NCBI GenBank assembly: GCA_020852155.1
Contig: JADZBJ010000301.1
Coordinates: 1 to 8,397 of the forward strand
DNA length: 8,397 nucleotides
From: Saprospiraceae bacterium
GTDB lineage: Bacteria; Bacteroidota; Bacteroidia; Chitinophagales; Saprospiraceae
Direction: 5' to 3'
Under the pieces are notes generated by a model, which worked only from the letters and a program-made list of their open reading frames with translations, was not told the origin of the DNA and did no database searches. Of the stretch, positions 1 to 7,935 are shown piece after piece (the stretch's first letter is position 1; the number at the start of each line of letters is the position of its first letter). The position numbers were made by a program, and so were the translations under genes.

Positions 1-29
1 GTTTTTGGAAATGTTAACAGCAGCAGCAA

Positions 30-1157
30 TTATTTGCCGGCGGTTTTCGTCAGCGTCGCATAAATCTGCGCGGCCGCTTGATCCCAACTGAATTTTTCCC
101 GCTGTATGCGTCCTTTTTCAATCAACTGGCTGCGGAGAGCAACGTCGCTATGCAGAAGATTCAGCCCTTCCGCAATGGCTGATACATCCAGCGGATTAAC
201 CAGCAAGGCCGCATCGCCTGCGATTTCAGGCAAACACGACGCATTGGCTGCCAACACTGGCACATCGCAGTGCATGGATTCCAGCATGGGCAGACCAAAT
301 CCTTCGCTCAAAGACAAATAGGCAAAGGCTTGTGCGCTGGCAGTGAGCGCCGGCAAAACGGCTTCCGGCACGTACCCTAAAAACCGGATGGCGTGTTTAT
401 TGCGCGCATTTTCATAGGCTTCAGTGACTTCGCCGGTTTTCCAGGCAAAGCGACCGGCCAGTAACAAGCGAACATCAGCGCCGGTACGGTCAACAAACTG
501 ATCGAAACCCTGAATCAATCGAGGGATGTTTTTGCGCGGGTGAATAGCGCCGGTGTACAGAAAATAAGGCTTACCGTCGGCATATTGCGCCATGATGGCC
601 GATTTTTCCAGATCGCTGATGGGTTTGAAATTCTCCCGACAGCCGTTGTAGGCAACCGTGACGCGATCCCCGGCGATGCCGCAGGTTTGGACAATATCCT
701 GTGCTACAAAATTGGAAATCGTAACAATATGATCGGCGCGGCGGATAAACTTAGGCCATTGCCTTAAAAAGTAATGGCGATGTTTTAAGGGTATTTGTTC
801 TGGAAAATGCAACGGAACCAAGTCGTGCACCGTCATCACCGTTGGCGTTTTTGCGCTCAGGCTAAGGTATGAATCCGGCGAAAAAAACACATCCGGGCGC
901 TCTTTTTTCAAACACCTGGCTACCGACCATTCAAACCACCAATGCCATAAAATCGGGTGTCGCGCCGGTGGGAACAACACCACCGGGCGCACATTTTCCG
1001 CATAGATGAATTCATCGGAAAACGGACGGTCAAACAAAAACAGAAATTCATCTTCAGGATGCGCCAATACCATGCGGCGCACGATTTCATGGGTGTACCA
1101 GCCCAACCCTTCCAACCTGCCCGGCAATAAAAAGCGGGTATTGACAGCAATTTTCAT
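30..1157 (-). CDS. GT-B glycosyltransferase, family 4 (GT4)
   Basis: Predicted cytoplasmic or membrane-associated glycosyltransferase that moves a sugar from a nucleotide-sugar donor to an acceptor, probably in surface polysaccharide or glycan synthesis. The 375-residue length is normal for a GT4 enzyme. The N-terminal half has a glycine-rich acceptor-side loop (LEGLGWYTHE, about 15-24) and TVHDLVPLHFPE (109-120). The C-terminal half opens with YTGAIHPRKN (201-210), the usual donor-binding start, and carries the EX7E signature EGFGLPMLE (E285 and E293), then LPEIAGDAALLVNP (309-322). I chose the ATG at 1157, which gives the typical MKIAVNTRFL beginning; a TTG at 1187 would add ten residues of no family resemblance. 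The gene lies 54 bp downstream of the sugar transporter on the same strand with no visible promoter between, so co-transcription is possible. Donor and acceptor cannot be told from sequence. Family call is firm, pathway is inference. Confidence 0.93.
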   Translation of the reverse strand: MKIAVNTRFLLPGRLEGLGWYTHEIVRRMVLAHPEDEFLFLFDRPFSDEFIYAENVRPVVLFPPARHPILWHWWFEWSVARCLKKERPDVFFSPDSYLSLSAKTPTVMTVHDLVPLHFPEQIPLKHRHYFLRQWPKFIRRADHIVTISNFVAQDIVQTCGIAGDRVTVAYNGCRENFKPISDLEKSAIMAQYADGKPYFLYTGAIHPRKNIPRLIQGFDQFVDRTGADVRLLLAGRFAWKTGEVTEAYENARNKHAIRFLGYVPEAVLPALTASAQAFAYLSLSEGFGLPMLESMHCDVPVLAANASCLPEIAGDAALLVNPLDVSAIAEGLNLLHSDVALRSQLIEKGRIQREKFSWDQAAAQIYATLTKTAGK

Positions 1158-1211
1158 TGACTTAAATACCAAAGTGGTTTTGAGCAACTCACGCCTGTAA
1201 ATTCATGAAAA

Positions 1212-2570
1212 TCAATTCGATCCGGCGACAACATCATCTTCATCCTTGACCATCATCGAAGCCAGTGAAGCCAGCAGGAAAAAGAACCCGGCCATGACAA
1301 TGGCGTAAATCGCATTGTTTCCAAAAGCATATTTCACAATCGGGCGATTGATTATACCGCTGACAATTTGCGGAATCGTGATGAAAAAATTGAAAATACC
1401 CATGTAAACGCCCATTTTATGGGCAGGAAGCGAACCCGCCAACATCGCGTAAGGCATGGCCAGAATACTGGCCCAGGCAATGCCCACACCCACCATCGAA
1501 AGAATCAGGAAATTTGGCGAAGTTGCAAAATACATGGAAATCAGTCCGATACCACCCAGGAAAAGCGACATGGCGTGCGTCTTTTTCCGTCCGATTTTTG
1601 CGGCAATGGTGGGCAATAACAAGGCATACAGCGCCGAAACGCCATTATAGACGCCGAAAATAATGCCTGTCCAGTTGCCAGCGTCGCTATACGCCTGAGA
1701 AGTGGTGTCGTCAATGGCGCAACCATACACGTGGTGCGCAATAGCCGGTGTGGTAAACACCCACATGGAGAACAGGCCAAACCACGAAAAGAACTGTACC
1801 CAACCCAACTGGCGCATCGTAGAAGGCATATTGGCCAGGTCTTTGAAAATCAGCCCCAGACCACCTTTTTCAGGGCCGCCTTCCGGTTCGCCGGAATACC
1901 GGGCCTGTTCTTCAGGCGGATATTCTTTTGTTGTTACCAATGTCCAGACAATAGCCACGAGGAACAATAATGCGCCGAGATAGAATGACCATTTGACATT
2001 TTCAGGCACCAGACCTTCCGCAGCAGTATCGGCGTAACCCGCTTTTTTAGCCAGAAACCACGGCAACCACGAACCGATAACAGCGCCCACGCCAATGAGG
2101 GCTGTTTGCACAGAAAAACCCAGGGTGCGTTGTTCGGTCGGCAATTTATCAGCCACCAACGCGCGGAAAGGTTCCATCGCCACATTAAAACTGGCGTCCA
2201 TAATCATGAGCATACCTGCGCCCATGAGAACGAGCGGTAATGCCGCCGCCAGCACACCTGCGTTGGGCATCAGCATCATTCCAAAACAGGCGGCAATGGC
2301 CCCTGCCAGAAAATACGGTTTACGGCGACCCAGTTTATTCCAGGTACGGTCGGAATAGTGGCCGATGATCGGCTGAACGATCATCCCGATGATGGGCGCA
2401 ACTAACCAGAAGTTGGGCAGTTCGTGTACATCGGCGCCGTAGCGTTGCAAGATATTGCTGGCATTGCCATTTTGCAGGGCAAATCCGGCCTGAATGCCGA
2501 GAAAGCCAACACTCATGTTCCAGATTTGTGCGGTGGTCAGGCGAGGCTTGGTAGTCAGGTTTGCGCTCAT
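1212..2570 (-). CDS. MFS sugar transporter, SLC45/GPH-like
   Basis: Predicted inner-membrane sugar:cation symporter of 452 residues with about 12 membrane helices. The loop between helices 2 and 3 reads GHYSDRTWNKLGRRKPYF (70-87), the MFS motif A in the form found in SLC45/GPH-type sucrose and maltose carriers; a second basic loop IGRKK (326-330) marks the start of the C-terminal half. The segment MEPFRALVADKLPTEQRT (132-149) and the aromatic stretch QFFSWFGLFSMW (259-270) also fit that group. A charged cytoplasmic loop (about 214-245, EYPPEEQARYSGEPEGGPEKGG) separates the two six-helix halves. The substrate is probably a disaccharide such as maltose or sucrose, by family analogy only; no glycosidase or phosphorylase gene lies next to it here. 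I chose the ATG at 2570 (MSANLTTKP); an in-frame ATG at 2612 would put the start upstream of a plausible -7 box at 2602-2609. It is divergent from the membrane protein gene to the right. Confidence 0.9.
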   Translation of the reverse strand: MSANLTTKPRLTTAQIWNMSVGFLGIQAGFALQNGNASNILQRYGADVHELPNFWLVAPIIGMIVQPIIGHYSDRTWNKLGRRKPYFLAGAIAACFGMMLMPNAGVLAAALPLVLMGAGMLMIMDASFNVAMEPFRALVADKLPTEQRTLGFSVQTALIGVGAVIGSWLPWFLAKKAGYADTAAEGLVPENVKWSFYLGALLFLVAIVWTLVTTKEYPPEEQARYSGEPEGGPEKGGLGLIFKDLANMPSTMRQLGWVQFFSWFGLFSMWVFTTPAIAHHVYGCAIDDTTSQAYSDAGNWTGIIFGVYNGVSALYALLLPTIAAKIGRKKTHAMSLFLGGIGLISMYFATSPNFLILSMVGVGIAWASILAMPYAMLAGSLPAHKMGVYMGIFNFFITIPQIVSGIINRPIVKYAFGNNAIYAIVMAGFFFLLASLASMMVKDEDDVVAGSN

Positions 2571-2718
2571 GGATATAGTTGATTCGTTTTGCGTAACGAG
2601 GCAAACGTACATAAGTATTAGAACAGAATCACTTCTTTGTGTATGTCAGCGGCAAAAAAAGCGAAGTCGCTCGAAAATTCCTTGCGAACTATTGACCTTA
2701 GCGGCCGCAATAACTGGC
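2571..2718. promoter_or_regulatory. Divergent intergenic promoter region
   Basis: This 148-bp gap separates the divergently transcribed MFS gene and the membrane protein gene, so it must hold promoters for both. Toward the MFS gene there is a TACGTTTG box. Toward the membrane protein I see no good TAnnTTTG match. A short A-run (2653-2659) and a small perfect inverted repeat GCGAAGTCGC lie in the middle, too short to call an operator. Confidence 0.5.
2602..2609 (-). promoter_or_regulatory. Possible Bacteroidota -7 promoter box for the MFS gene
   Basis: Read on the minus strand this is TACGTTTG, an exact match to the Bacteroidota sigma-A -7 consensus TAnnTTTG. It would place transcription start about 25 bp before the ATG at 2570. 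No clear -33 TTG element is visible at the normal spacing, so the call rests on one box. If correct, it rules out the upstream in-frame ATG at 2612. Confidence 0.35.
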
Positions 2719-5151
2719 ATGACGATGAAACAAACGGCACAAATCGAACATCAACTGCATAACCTGGCCTCTCCCAAGCGGTGGGGAAATACATTTTGGG
2801 GCTTACTGGCCACGCTGGCTGTGGCGGCAGGCATCATCTGGTGGTTGCATGGCGCGTGGTTGGCCAAACCCAATCAGGTCATGCTCGGTGCAGGCCTGGA
2901 CGGCCTGAAGAATTATTTCACCGCTGTTTGGCATATTCAGCGCGATGAAGGTTATGCGCATTACGAGGGCATGAATTACCCTTATGGCGAGCATGTTTTG
3001 TTTACGGACAATCAACCCTTGTTGTGTTCGTCTATCATGTGGTGGAGCCGGCATGTGAAGGACGTTCGCGGCGAAGCTGTTGGCATCATCAACTCTTTTC
3101 AGGCGATTTCGCTATTACTGGGCGTATTTTTCATGTTTTTGCTGTTCAGAAAACTGCACATGCCCGTATGGTATTCAGGATTGGCAGCCATTGGTATCAT
3201 TTTCATGTCGCCGCAAATACTGCGTTTTGATGTGCATTTTGCCTTGTCGCATACCTGGTTTTTCCCGGCGTTGCTCTTTCTCCTTTGCCGTTATGAAGAA
3301 CGAAGTAGTCGGCGTTATCAGAGTTTGCATATTGGGTTACTGGTTTTCATTGGCGCTCAATTTCACTTCTATTTTTTCGGAATGGCTGCGCTGTTTTTGG
3401 GCTTTTACACGGTATATCAAATTGTTCAAGACCCTCGCGCCATCAATATCACCCGCCGTGTCAGTCACTTGATTATGATGATTATCCTGCCTTTTGTGCT
3501 ACTGAATGTATGGTTGCACTGGGCTGACTTCGTGCATGACCGACCGGCAAACCCGTATGGTTTCACTAATTATATCGGCCGCTGGGAAGGTGTTTTTCTG
3601 CCGTATGAAGACTTTCCGCTGTATAAATTCATTGACGAAAACTTCATCCACATCCGACGCATTGACTTTGAAGCGAAATCATATATCGGCCTGACGGCGT
3701 TGATTTTCAGCATTTGGTTGATTTCGCTTTGGGTAAAAAAATACCGCCTGAGCGTTTTGAAATTTTTCGGAAAAAAGGAGTTGGTCGTTTCACCGGAAAC
3801 GCCGCGTCTTTTCCCGAAACAATGGAATGCAATGGCTTATCACCGCGTGCACCGACTGTATTTGTACTCGATATTGTTGGGTTCAGTGCTGTTATTGTTG
3901 TTCTCGCTTGGATTTCCGTTTGCTATTCCGGGCTTTGAGTGGATGATTGACTTTTTTGGTCCGATTCGACAGTTCCGCGGACTTGGGCGTTTTACCTGGG
4001 CATTTTACTATGTCATCAACACGGTCCTTTTTTATTGGCTTTGGAATACGGCTTCGCATTTTACCGGCATCAAGGGCGGAAAGTATTTCTGGTTAAAATA
4101 TGTCATCATCTGGGTTCCTTTGGCCATGCTGCTTTGGGATGCCTCGTGGTTGCAACAACACCGTAAGCCTTATGTGGGTAGCAATGAAGCCTTGAAATCC
4201 GTGGCAGCGCCCAAACCCGACCACTGGATCAATGCCGTGGATTTCAACAAATTCCAGGCATTACTGCCACTACCCTATTATCACGCCGGTTCTGAAAATA
4301 TCTGGCTCGATATGCTGGCGCCCTTGTTCCAACGCACACAAACGACAGCCATTCACACGGGCATCCCGGATATGGGCGTCAACATGAGCCGTACCTCCTT
4401 GAATCAGACTGTGCGCTCCAACCAATTGGTGTTGCACCCGACCGAAATACCGCGCATTCTCGACGACTTGCCCGATAACCGCCCGATTGCGGTGATGATT
4501 TTGCCCGATCACTGGGATGCTGTTCGGCTGAAATACCCGCACCTGACGGATAAAGCCACGCCCGTTTTTGAAAACACACGCATGAAAATCCTTTCGCTGG
4601 CGCCCGACAGTATTCGCGCATGGCTGCGCCAGCATGTCAATGGCATTAAAAACGAAATCAACACGGGGCAACTCACAACCCAGCAGGGCTGGCTGACTGA
4701 CCAGCCATCGCAATCGTTTGTCTATCAGTCATTTGACAGTATTCCAATTGCTGCGCGCGTATTCAGGGGCACAGGCGCTTTCACAGGTAGCATGTGCGAT
4801 ACGACCTGGCTTTTTAACGGCAAACTGAAAGGGAAAAGCAATGTGGTCAGTTTCTGGATATATGTCAATGAAGACCTCGCGCCCTGGCAGGAAATACACA
4901 TTGAAGGGAATGGCCAAAAAATTGACAAACCGATGCGCGAAATTTTGGTAAGCATCCTCGATGGATGGGCCCTGGTAGAAGTGCCTTTTGAAGCGCAACC
5001 AGACGAAACGGTGCGCATTTACCTGCGCCATTCGAGCATCAAAAGGTCATTTACCATGGACGAATTACTCATCAGGCCGGCATCACAAAACCTGTGGCGC
5101 AGGGATGATAAAACGATCGGGAAAAACAACCGTTGGTATTCGGCTAATTGA
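2719..5151 (+). CDS. Large polytopic membrane protein, GT-C-like, with soluble C-terminal region
   Basis: Not recognised as a named gene. The 810-residue product has a first membrane helix (about 26-45), a long probably periplasmic loop (46-125), roughly eight to ten further helices up to residue 473, then a soluble C-terminal region of about 330 residues. The first loop carries GAGLDGLKNYF (58-67) and GMNYPYGEHVLFTDNQP (84-100), dense in acidic and aromatic residues. A first-loop aspartate (here D61 or D97) is where GT-C lipid-linked-sugar transferases keep their catalytic acid. Near the last helices is FFGPIRQFRGLGRF (412-425), reminiscent of YfhO-like proteins. Residues 665-790 alternate hydrophobic and polar positions like a beta-sandwich, perhaps glycan-binding. 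I infer a role in envelope glycan or lipid modification, unproven. The start is ATG 2719 or, two codons on, ATG 2725; neither has a clear ribosome binding site. Upstream reading-frame extension overlaps the divergent MFS gene and is not protein-like. Its stop overlaps the antiporter stop on the other strand. Confidence 0.82.
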   Translation: MTMKQTAQIEHQLHNLASPKRWGNTFWGLLATLAVAAGIIWWLHGAWLAKPNQVMLGAGLDGLKNYFTAVWHIQRDEGYAHYEGMNYPYGEHVLFTDNQPLLCSSIMWWSRHVKDVRGEAVGIINSFQAISLLLGVFFMFLLFRKLHMPVWYSGLAAIGIIFMSPQILRFDVHFALSHTWFFPALLFLLCRYEERSSRRYQSLHIGLLVFIGAQFHFYFFGMAALFLGFYTVYQIVQDPRAINITRRVSHLIMMIILPFVLLNVWLHWADFVHDRPANPYGFTNYIGRWEGVFLPYEDFPLYKFIDENFIHIRRIDFEAKSYIGLTALIFSIWLISLWVKKYRLSVLKFFGKKELVVSPETPRLFPKQWNAMAYHRVHRLYLYSILLGSVLLLLFSLGFPFAIPGFEWMIDFFGPIRQFRGLGRFTWAFYYVINTVLFYWLWNTASHFTGIKGGKYFWLKYVIIWVPLAMLLWDASWLQQHRKPYVGSNEALKSVAAPKPDHWINAVDFNKFQALLPLPYYHAGSENIWLDMLAPLFQRTQTTAIHTGIPDMGVNMSRTSLNQTVRSNQLVLHPTEIPRILDDLPDNRPIAVMILPDHWDAVRLKYPHLTDKATPVFENTRMKILSLAPDSIRAWLRQHVNGIKNEINTGQLTTQQGWLTDQPSQSFVYQSFDSIPIAARVFRGTGAFTGSMCDTTWLFNGKLKGKSNVVSFWIYVNEDLAPWQEIHIEGNGQKIDKPMREILVSILDGWALVEVPFEAQPDETVRIYLRHSSIKRSFTMDELLIRPASQNLWRRDDKTIGKNNRWYSAN
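5144..5151. other. 8-bp tail-to-tail overlap of two stop codons
   Basis: The eight bases CTAATTGA end both convergent genes: TGA (5149-5151) stops the plus-strand membrane protein and TAG (read from 5144-5146 on the minus strand) stops the antiporter. There is no intergenic space for a terminator, so transcripts of each gene probably run into the other. Confidence 0.95.
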
Positions 5152-6457
5152 CTTCATCGTCGTTTTCCGTTGCAGGCTGAGGCGTATTTTCTTCCTCTGC
5201 AACTTCCGTAGATGGACGCTCTTTCCCAAGCCCCATCATTTTAAAGATGAATTCATAAACGTTGGATAGCCATGTTTTTTCCACTAAAAAACTGAGTATC
5301 GTCGTCATCAATGTGGTACAAAGTATGATGGAGAAAACGATGGATTGTATGGTTTGACCGCCTTCGACGCCTTTTTGGGCGGGCAGCGAAGCCAATACCG
5401 CCGCACCAAGTCCTTTGGGAATCATCACCGCCATATAAGCGGCGTCTTTGGTGGATGTGTATTTCGATACCGACAAGCGAACAATCGGTATTCTGATCAA
5501 AAACAGGCATCCGGTAATCATAGCGCCCAATTGCATCATCCACCAGTTTTGCAGTTGAACGGAACTGCCGATATACACAAAAAAGAAGGTGCGCAACAGG
5601 AAAACGGCTTCCGAGAAAAATGCCCTTTCGTGGTCAACGAGCGCAATAGGCTTTTTGGAAATAATATTGCGCATGATGGGCGGACCCAATACATCAATAT
5701 TGCCCAGCGTAATACCAAAAGCCAATGCCGCAATCGGCCCTGAAAAGCCGAGTAATTCCACAATTCCGTAAATGATAAATACGAAGGCTGGCGTCGTAAA
5801 AACCGTATTCTGGAGCGTACGCATCCGGTTTAGCAAAATGCTCCAGACGAACCCGCCTGCAATGCCCAGCATGGCTGCCAGCAAAAATGCGGCAATCATC
5901 TGGCCAGTTAAAGTGCCAATATCGAAATTTCCAACCTGATAAGCCGCCAATAAAGTCAATGGAATGGCCAGCGTAAACACGTCGGAAAACGCTGATTCAA
6001 GCACCAGAATGGTCTTTGCCCGCTCGCTGATGGGAAAATATTTCACCATCGTAGTGACTACTGCCGACGACGTACCGCCGACAATACTACCCAACATCAA
6101 AGACCTCATAACACCCAGGTCTGCGTAGATATACGTCAGTGCGCCTGCGACAAGCGTAGTTGCGACAAAATTATAGACTGTAATCCGCGCTGTTCCCCCC
6201 AGCGAATTGATCAAGGGTTCCAAACGCTGATCTATGCCACTCTCAAAGAGGATAAAAACCAGCGTAATGGTTGTAAAAACCGGCCCGACAGCGCCAAATT
6301 TCTCCGGCGTAACCCAACCCGTGGCCGGGCCTAGAATGAGGCCAATGGAAAACAGCCACAACACATCAGGGATCTTGGTGCGGGCAAAAAGGCTGGCAAA
6401 CCAATGCGACAGAAAAATGGTACAGCCAACAAAAACGATGGTGAGTGCGGTAGGCAA
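5144..6457 (-). CDS. CPA-family cation:proton antiporter (Na+/H+ exchanger)
   Basis: Predicted inner-membrane antiporter exchanging Na+ or K+ for protons, so a pH and ion homeostasis protein. The 437 residues hold about 12-13 helices. Family marks are LFSIGLILGPATG (35-47), FILFESGI (68-75), GGTSSAVV (127-134), the ion-site region ESAFSD (154-159), R289 in LLRTFFFVYIGSS, and MIPKGLGAAVLASLP (345-359). The ion-site pair is Ser158-Asp159 where electroneutral CPA1 exchangers usually have Asn-Asp and CPA2 have Asp-Asp. There is no TrkA-N or TrkA-C regulatory domain; instead a hydrophilic, acidic tail (412-437) ends the protein. The start is TTG at 6457: a stop codon lies six codons upstream in frame, there is no early ATG, and the first helix starts at once. 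It is downstream of the phosphatase on the same strand with a MITE in the gap. Transported ion is not predictable here. Confidence 0.92.
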   Translation of the reverse strand: MPTALTIVFVGCTIFLSHWFASLFARTKIPDVLWLFSIGLILGPATGWVTPEKFGAVGPVFTTITLVFILFESGIDQRLEPLINSLGGTARITVYNFVATTLVAGALTYIYADLGVMRSLMLGSIVGGTSSAVVTTMVKYFPISERAKTILVLESAFSDVFTLAIPLTLLAAYQVGNFDIGTLTGQMIAAFLLAAMLGIAGGFVWSILLNRMRTLQNTVFTTPAFVFIIYGIVELLGFSGPIAALAFGITLGNIDVLGPPIMRNIISKKPIALVDHERAFFSEAVFLLRTFFFVYIGSSVQLQNWWMMQLGAMITGCLFLIRIPIVRLSVSKYTSTKDAAYMAVMIPKGLGAAVLASLPAQKGVEGGQTIQSIVFSIILCTTLMTTILSFLVEKTWLSNVYEFIFKMMGLGKERPSTEVAEEENTPQPATENDDEVN

Positions 6458-6471
6458 GTTTGCAGGGAGGA

Positions 6472-6498
6472 GTTATGGTTATGAGATATGAGTTATGA
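6472..6498. repeat. Short degenerate GTTATG/ATGAGTTATGA repeat
   Basis: GTTATG occurs three times in 27 bases (about 6473, 6479 and 6492), with an intervening ATGAGATATGAG. It sits between the antiporter start and the left MITE boundary. Low-complexity tracts of this type can lie between genes in this phylum, but nothing shows a function. Confidence 0.45.
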
Positions 6499-6507
6499 AT
6501 TTCAGGG
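6499..6507. repeat. Left target-site duplication of the 114-bp MITE
   Basis: ATTTCAGGG lies directly against the left terminal inverted repeat and is repeated exactly at 6622-6630 against the right one. The bases outside both copies differ, so the duplication is exactly 9 bp, as expected for staggered-cut transposition. Confidence 0.85.
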
Positions 6508-6621
6508 CACACTACTGGACATTTTCCCGCAGATTTACACAGATGTAAGCGAAGATTTCGCAGAAAAATCCGCTAAATATAGGAAAAACCTACGGAAAAT
6601 AAAAAAATGTCCAGTGGTGTG
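6508..6621. mobile_element. 114-bp MITE-like element with 18-bp inverted repeats
   Basis: The left end CACACTACTGGACATTTT (6508-6525) and the reverse complement of the right end, CACACCACTGGACATTTT (6604-6621), match at 17 of 18 positions. A perfect 9-bp direct repeat flanks it. It is far too short for a transposase, so it is a non-autonomous element to be moved in trans. The interior is built from degenerate iterations of a GCAGATTT-like word (about 6528-6575), a perfect small hairpin GCGAAGATTTCGC (6549-6561), and TAGG-AAAAA-CCTA (6580-6592). Nine-bp duplications occur in several DDE families (IS1, IS4 and some IS5 members); I cannot assign the parent. It lies between the phosphatase stop and the antiporter start, so in a shared transcript it would form an 18-bp stem. 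Confidence 0.85.
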
Positions 6622-6630
6622 ATTTCAGGG
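6622..6630. repeat. Right target-site duplication of the 114-bp MITE
   Basis: ATTTCAGGG, identical to 6499-6507. The remaining 30 bases to the phosphatase stop (6631-6660) are rich in ATCATCACATTTTCACATCA-like words and show no terminator hairpin. Confidence 0.85.
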
Positions 6631-6660
6631 TATCAATAACATCATCACATTTTCACATCA

Positions 6661-7878
6661 CTAAAACACCCTGCACGTCAATACTGTAATATCATCAGGG
6701 AATGGCTCTGTTTCTTTGAAACGATCTACATGAGCCAGCAACTCCGTATTCAAATCCTTGGCTTTAAGCGTTGCATGCTGACGCAAAAAATCCTTGAGTT
6801 TATCATCACTGAAATCCTCTCCTGCCGGATTTTTAATATCTGTCAAGCCATCGGTATAAGTGAAAATCAGGGCCTCGTTGATGAGGCACAAACCACCAAT
6901 TTCCAAAAATGGCAATTCGGGCAACCATCCGAGCGAAGTGGTACCATTGCGCAGTTCAATAACTTCGCCATTGCTGAATACCAACGGTGGCGTATGTCCG
7001 GCATTGATGTAATGCAACGTGCGTTCGTGTATGTCGTATTTTCCTAAAAACAAGGTAATGAAACGATCGCCATGCGTCACTTTCCAAACGGAACTGTTGA
7101 GCTCCTGTACGAGGTCTTCCATGGAAGGCTGACGCGCTACCAGGGCGTGAAAACTGGCCTGAAAATTAGCCATCAACAAAGCAGCCGGAATGCCCTTACC
7201 AGTAATATCTGCGATGCAAAAAATAATTTTTCCGTCCGGAAACTCCACCACATCGTAGTAGTCGCCGCCAACCGCCGAGTGTGGTCTGTAAATGCTTGAC
7301 AATTCAAACTTGTCGCTCCCTGGTAAACGCCTGGGCACCAACGTTTGCTGAATTTGCGCCGCAACATCTACTTCGCGCCGCATCAATTCCTGGGCCACAA
7401 ACTGCTTGAAAAGCCGCTTGTTTTCGATGGCTACCGCAATAACATTGGTGATTGTGGTGATGAATTGCAGTTTGTTGTAGCCATCTTCCTGATCGGCAAA
7501 TCCGCCCAACAAGGCATAAGCAATCGGCGCTTCCTTGTGCATAACCGGAATGACCAGATCAAATGCCTTGAGCATCGGATGCGTCGTGTTCTCCAATCCC
7601 TGACGTTGTTTGAAGGGACTGAATACCTCGTTCAGGTCATACTGGTTGAATTCGTTGGACTGGATGCCGGAAGAGGTTACGCATTCCCAGGTATTTCCTT
7701 CACGGAAAAACAGGGCGATTTTTGAAATTCCGAAATGCCAACTCAGAAAATCAGTGTACATACCAAACAGGCCCTCAGCCGACAGGTTTTCGTTGATGGC
7801 CTGGGTAATATTCAACAACCCATTGATTTGCAACTGTTTAAGGTGCAACTCGCGCTCCAGTTTTTCTATCCGTGACAA
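6661..7878 (-). CDS. GAF domain PP2C/SpoIIE-type protein phosphatase
   Basis: Predicted cytoplasmic Mn2+/Mg2+-dependent serine/threonine phosphatase of the SpoIIE/RsbU type, 405 residues. A short coiled coil (1-25, SRIEKLERELHLKQLQ) leads into a GAF-like sensor domain (about 26-155), a linker helix (EVDVAAQIQQTLVPRRLP, 169-186, typical of RsbU relatives) and the catalytic domain. All metal-site motifs are intact: VGGDYYD (203-209), ADITGKG (223-229), INAGHTPP (291-298), TYTDGLTD (340-347) and DDITVL (395-400). In family members this domain usually dephosphorylates anti-sigma-factor antagonists (STAS proteins), but no partner gene is nearby. It starts at TTG 7878, which gives the family-like N-terminus; the frame stays open to 7945 but holds no ATG or GTG. 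The upstream neighbour is truA, 228 bp away with a MITE between. The GAF ligand is unknown. Confidence 0.93.
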   Translation of the reverse strand: MSRIEKLERELHLKQLQINGLLNITQAINENLSAEGLFGMYTDFLSWHFGISKIALFFREGNTWECVTSSGIQSNEFNQYDLNEVFSPFKQRQGLENTTHPMLKAFDLVIPVMHKEAPIAYALLGGFADQEDGYNKLQFITTITNVIAVAIENKRLFKQFVAQELMRREVDVAAQIQQTLVPRRLPGSDKFELSSIYRPHSAVGGDYYDVVEFPDGKIIFCIADITGKGIPAALLMANFQASFHALVARQPSMEDLVQELNSSVWKVTHGDRFITLFLGKYDIHERTLHYINAGHTPPLVFSNGEVIELRNGTTSLGWLPELPFLEIGGLCLINEALIFTYTDGLTDIKNPAGEDFSDDKLKDFLRQHATLKAKDLNTELLAHVDRFKETEPFPDDITVLTCRVF

Positions 7879-7935
7879 GTGAAAGTGATTTATCAGTTGA
7901 TTTTGTGAGCGCCAAGTTACACCGAGTTTTTGTTC

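Noticed and set aside
2571..2612. MFS gene start at ATG 2612
   Set aside because: The extra 14 residues are atypical and a TACGTTTG box lies between the two ATGs, which would then be inside the coding region.
2494..2718. N-terminal extension of the plus-strand membrane protein by 75 codons
   Set aside because: It overlaps the start of the divergent MFS gene, is rich in Arg/Cys without family character, and leaves no promoter space; the MTMKQ start just before the first hydrophilic segment and helix is better.
4270..4713. 147-codon open frame on the minus strand inside the membrane protein gene
   Set aside because: It lies wholly opposite a well-supported coding region, and its sequence lacks any recognisable domain; it is a codon-usage shadow.
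6508..6621. Inverted repeat read as an intrinsic terminator after the phosphatase
   Set aside because: The arms are about 78 bases apart, there is no following T-tract on the minus strand, and the exact 9-bp flanking duplication points to an inserted element instead.
7345..7725. 126-codon plus-strand open frame opposite the GAF domain
   Set aside because: The opposite strand has a complete, motif-rich phosphatase; this frame shows no family features.
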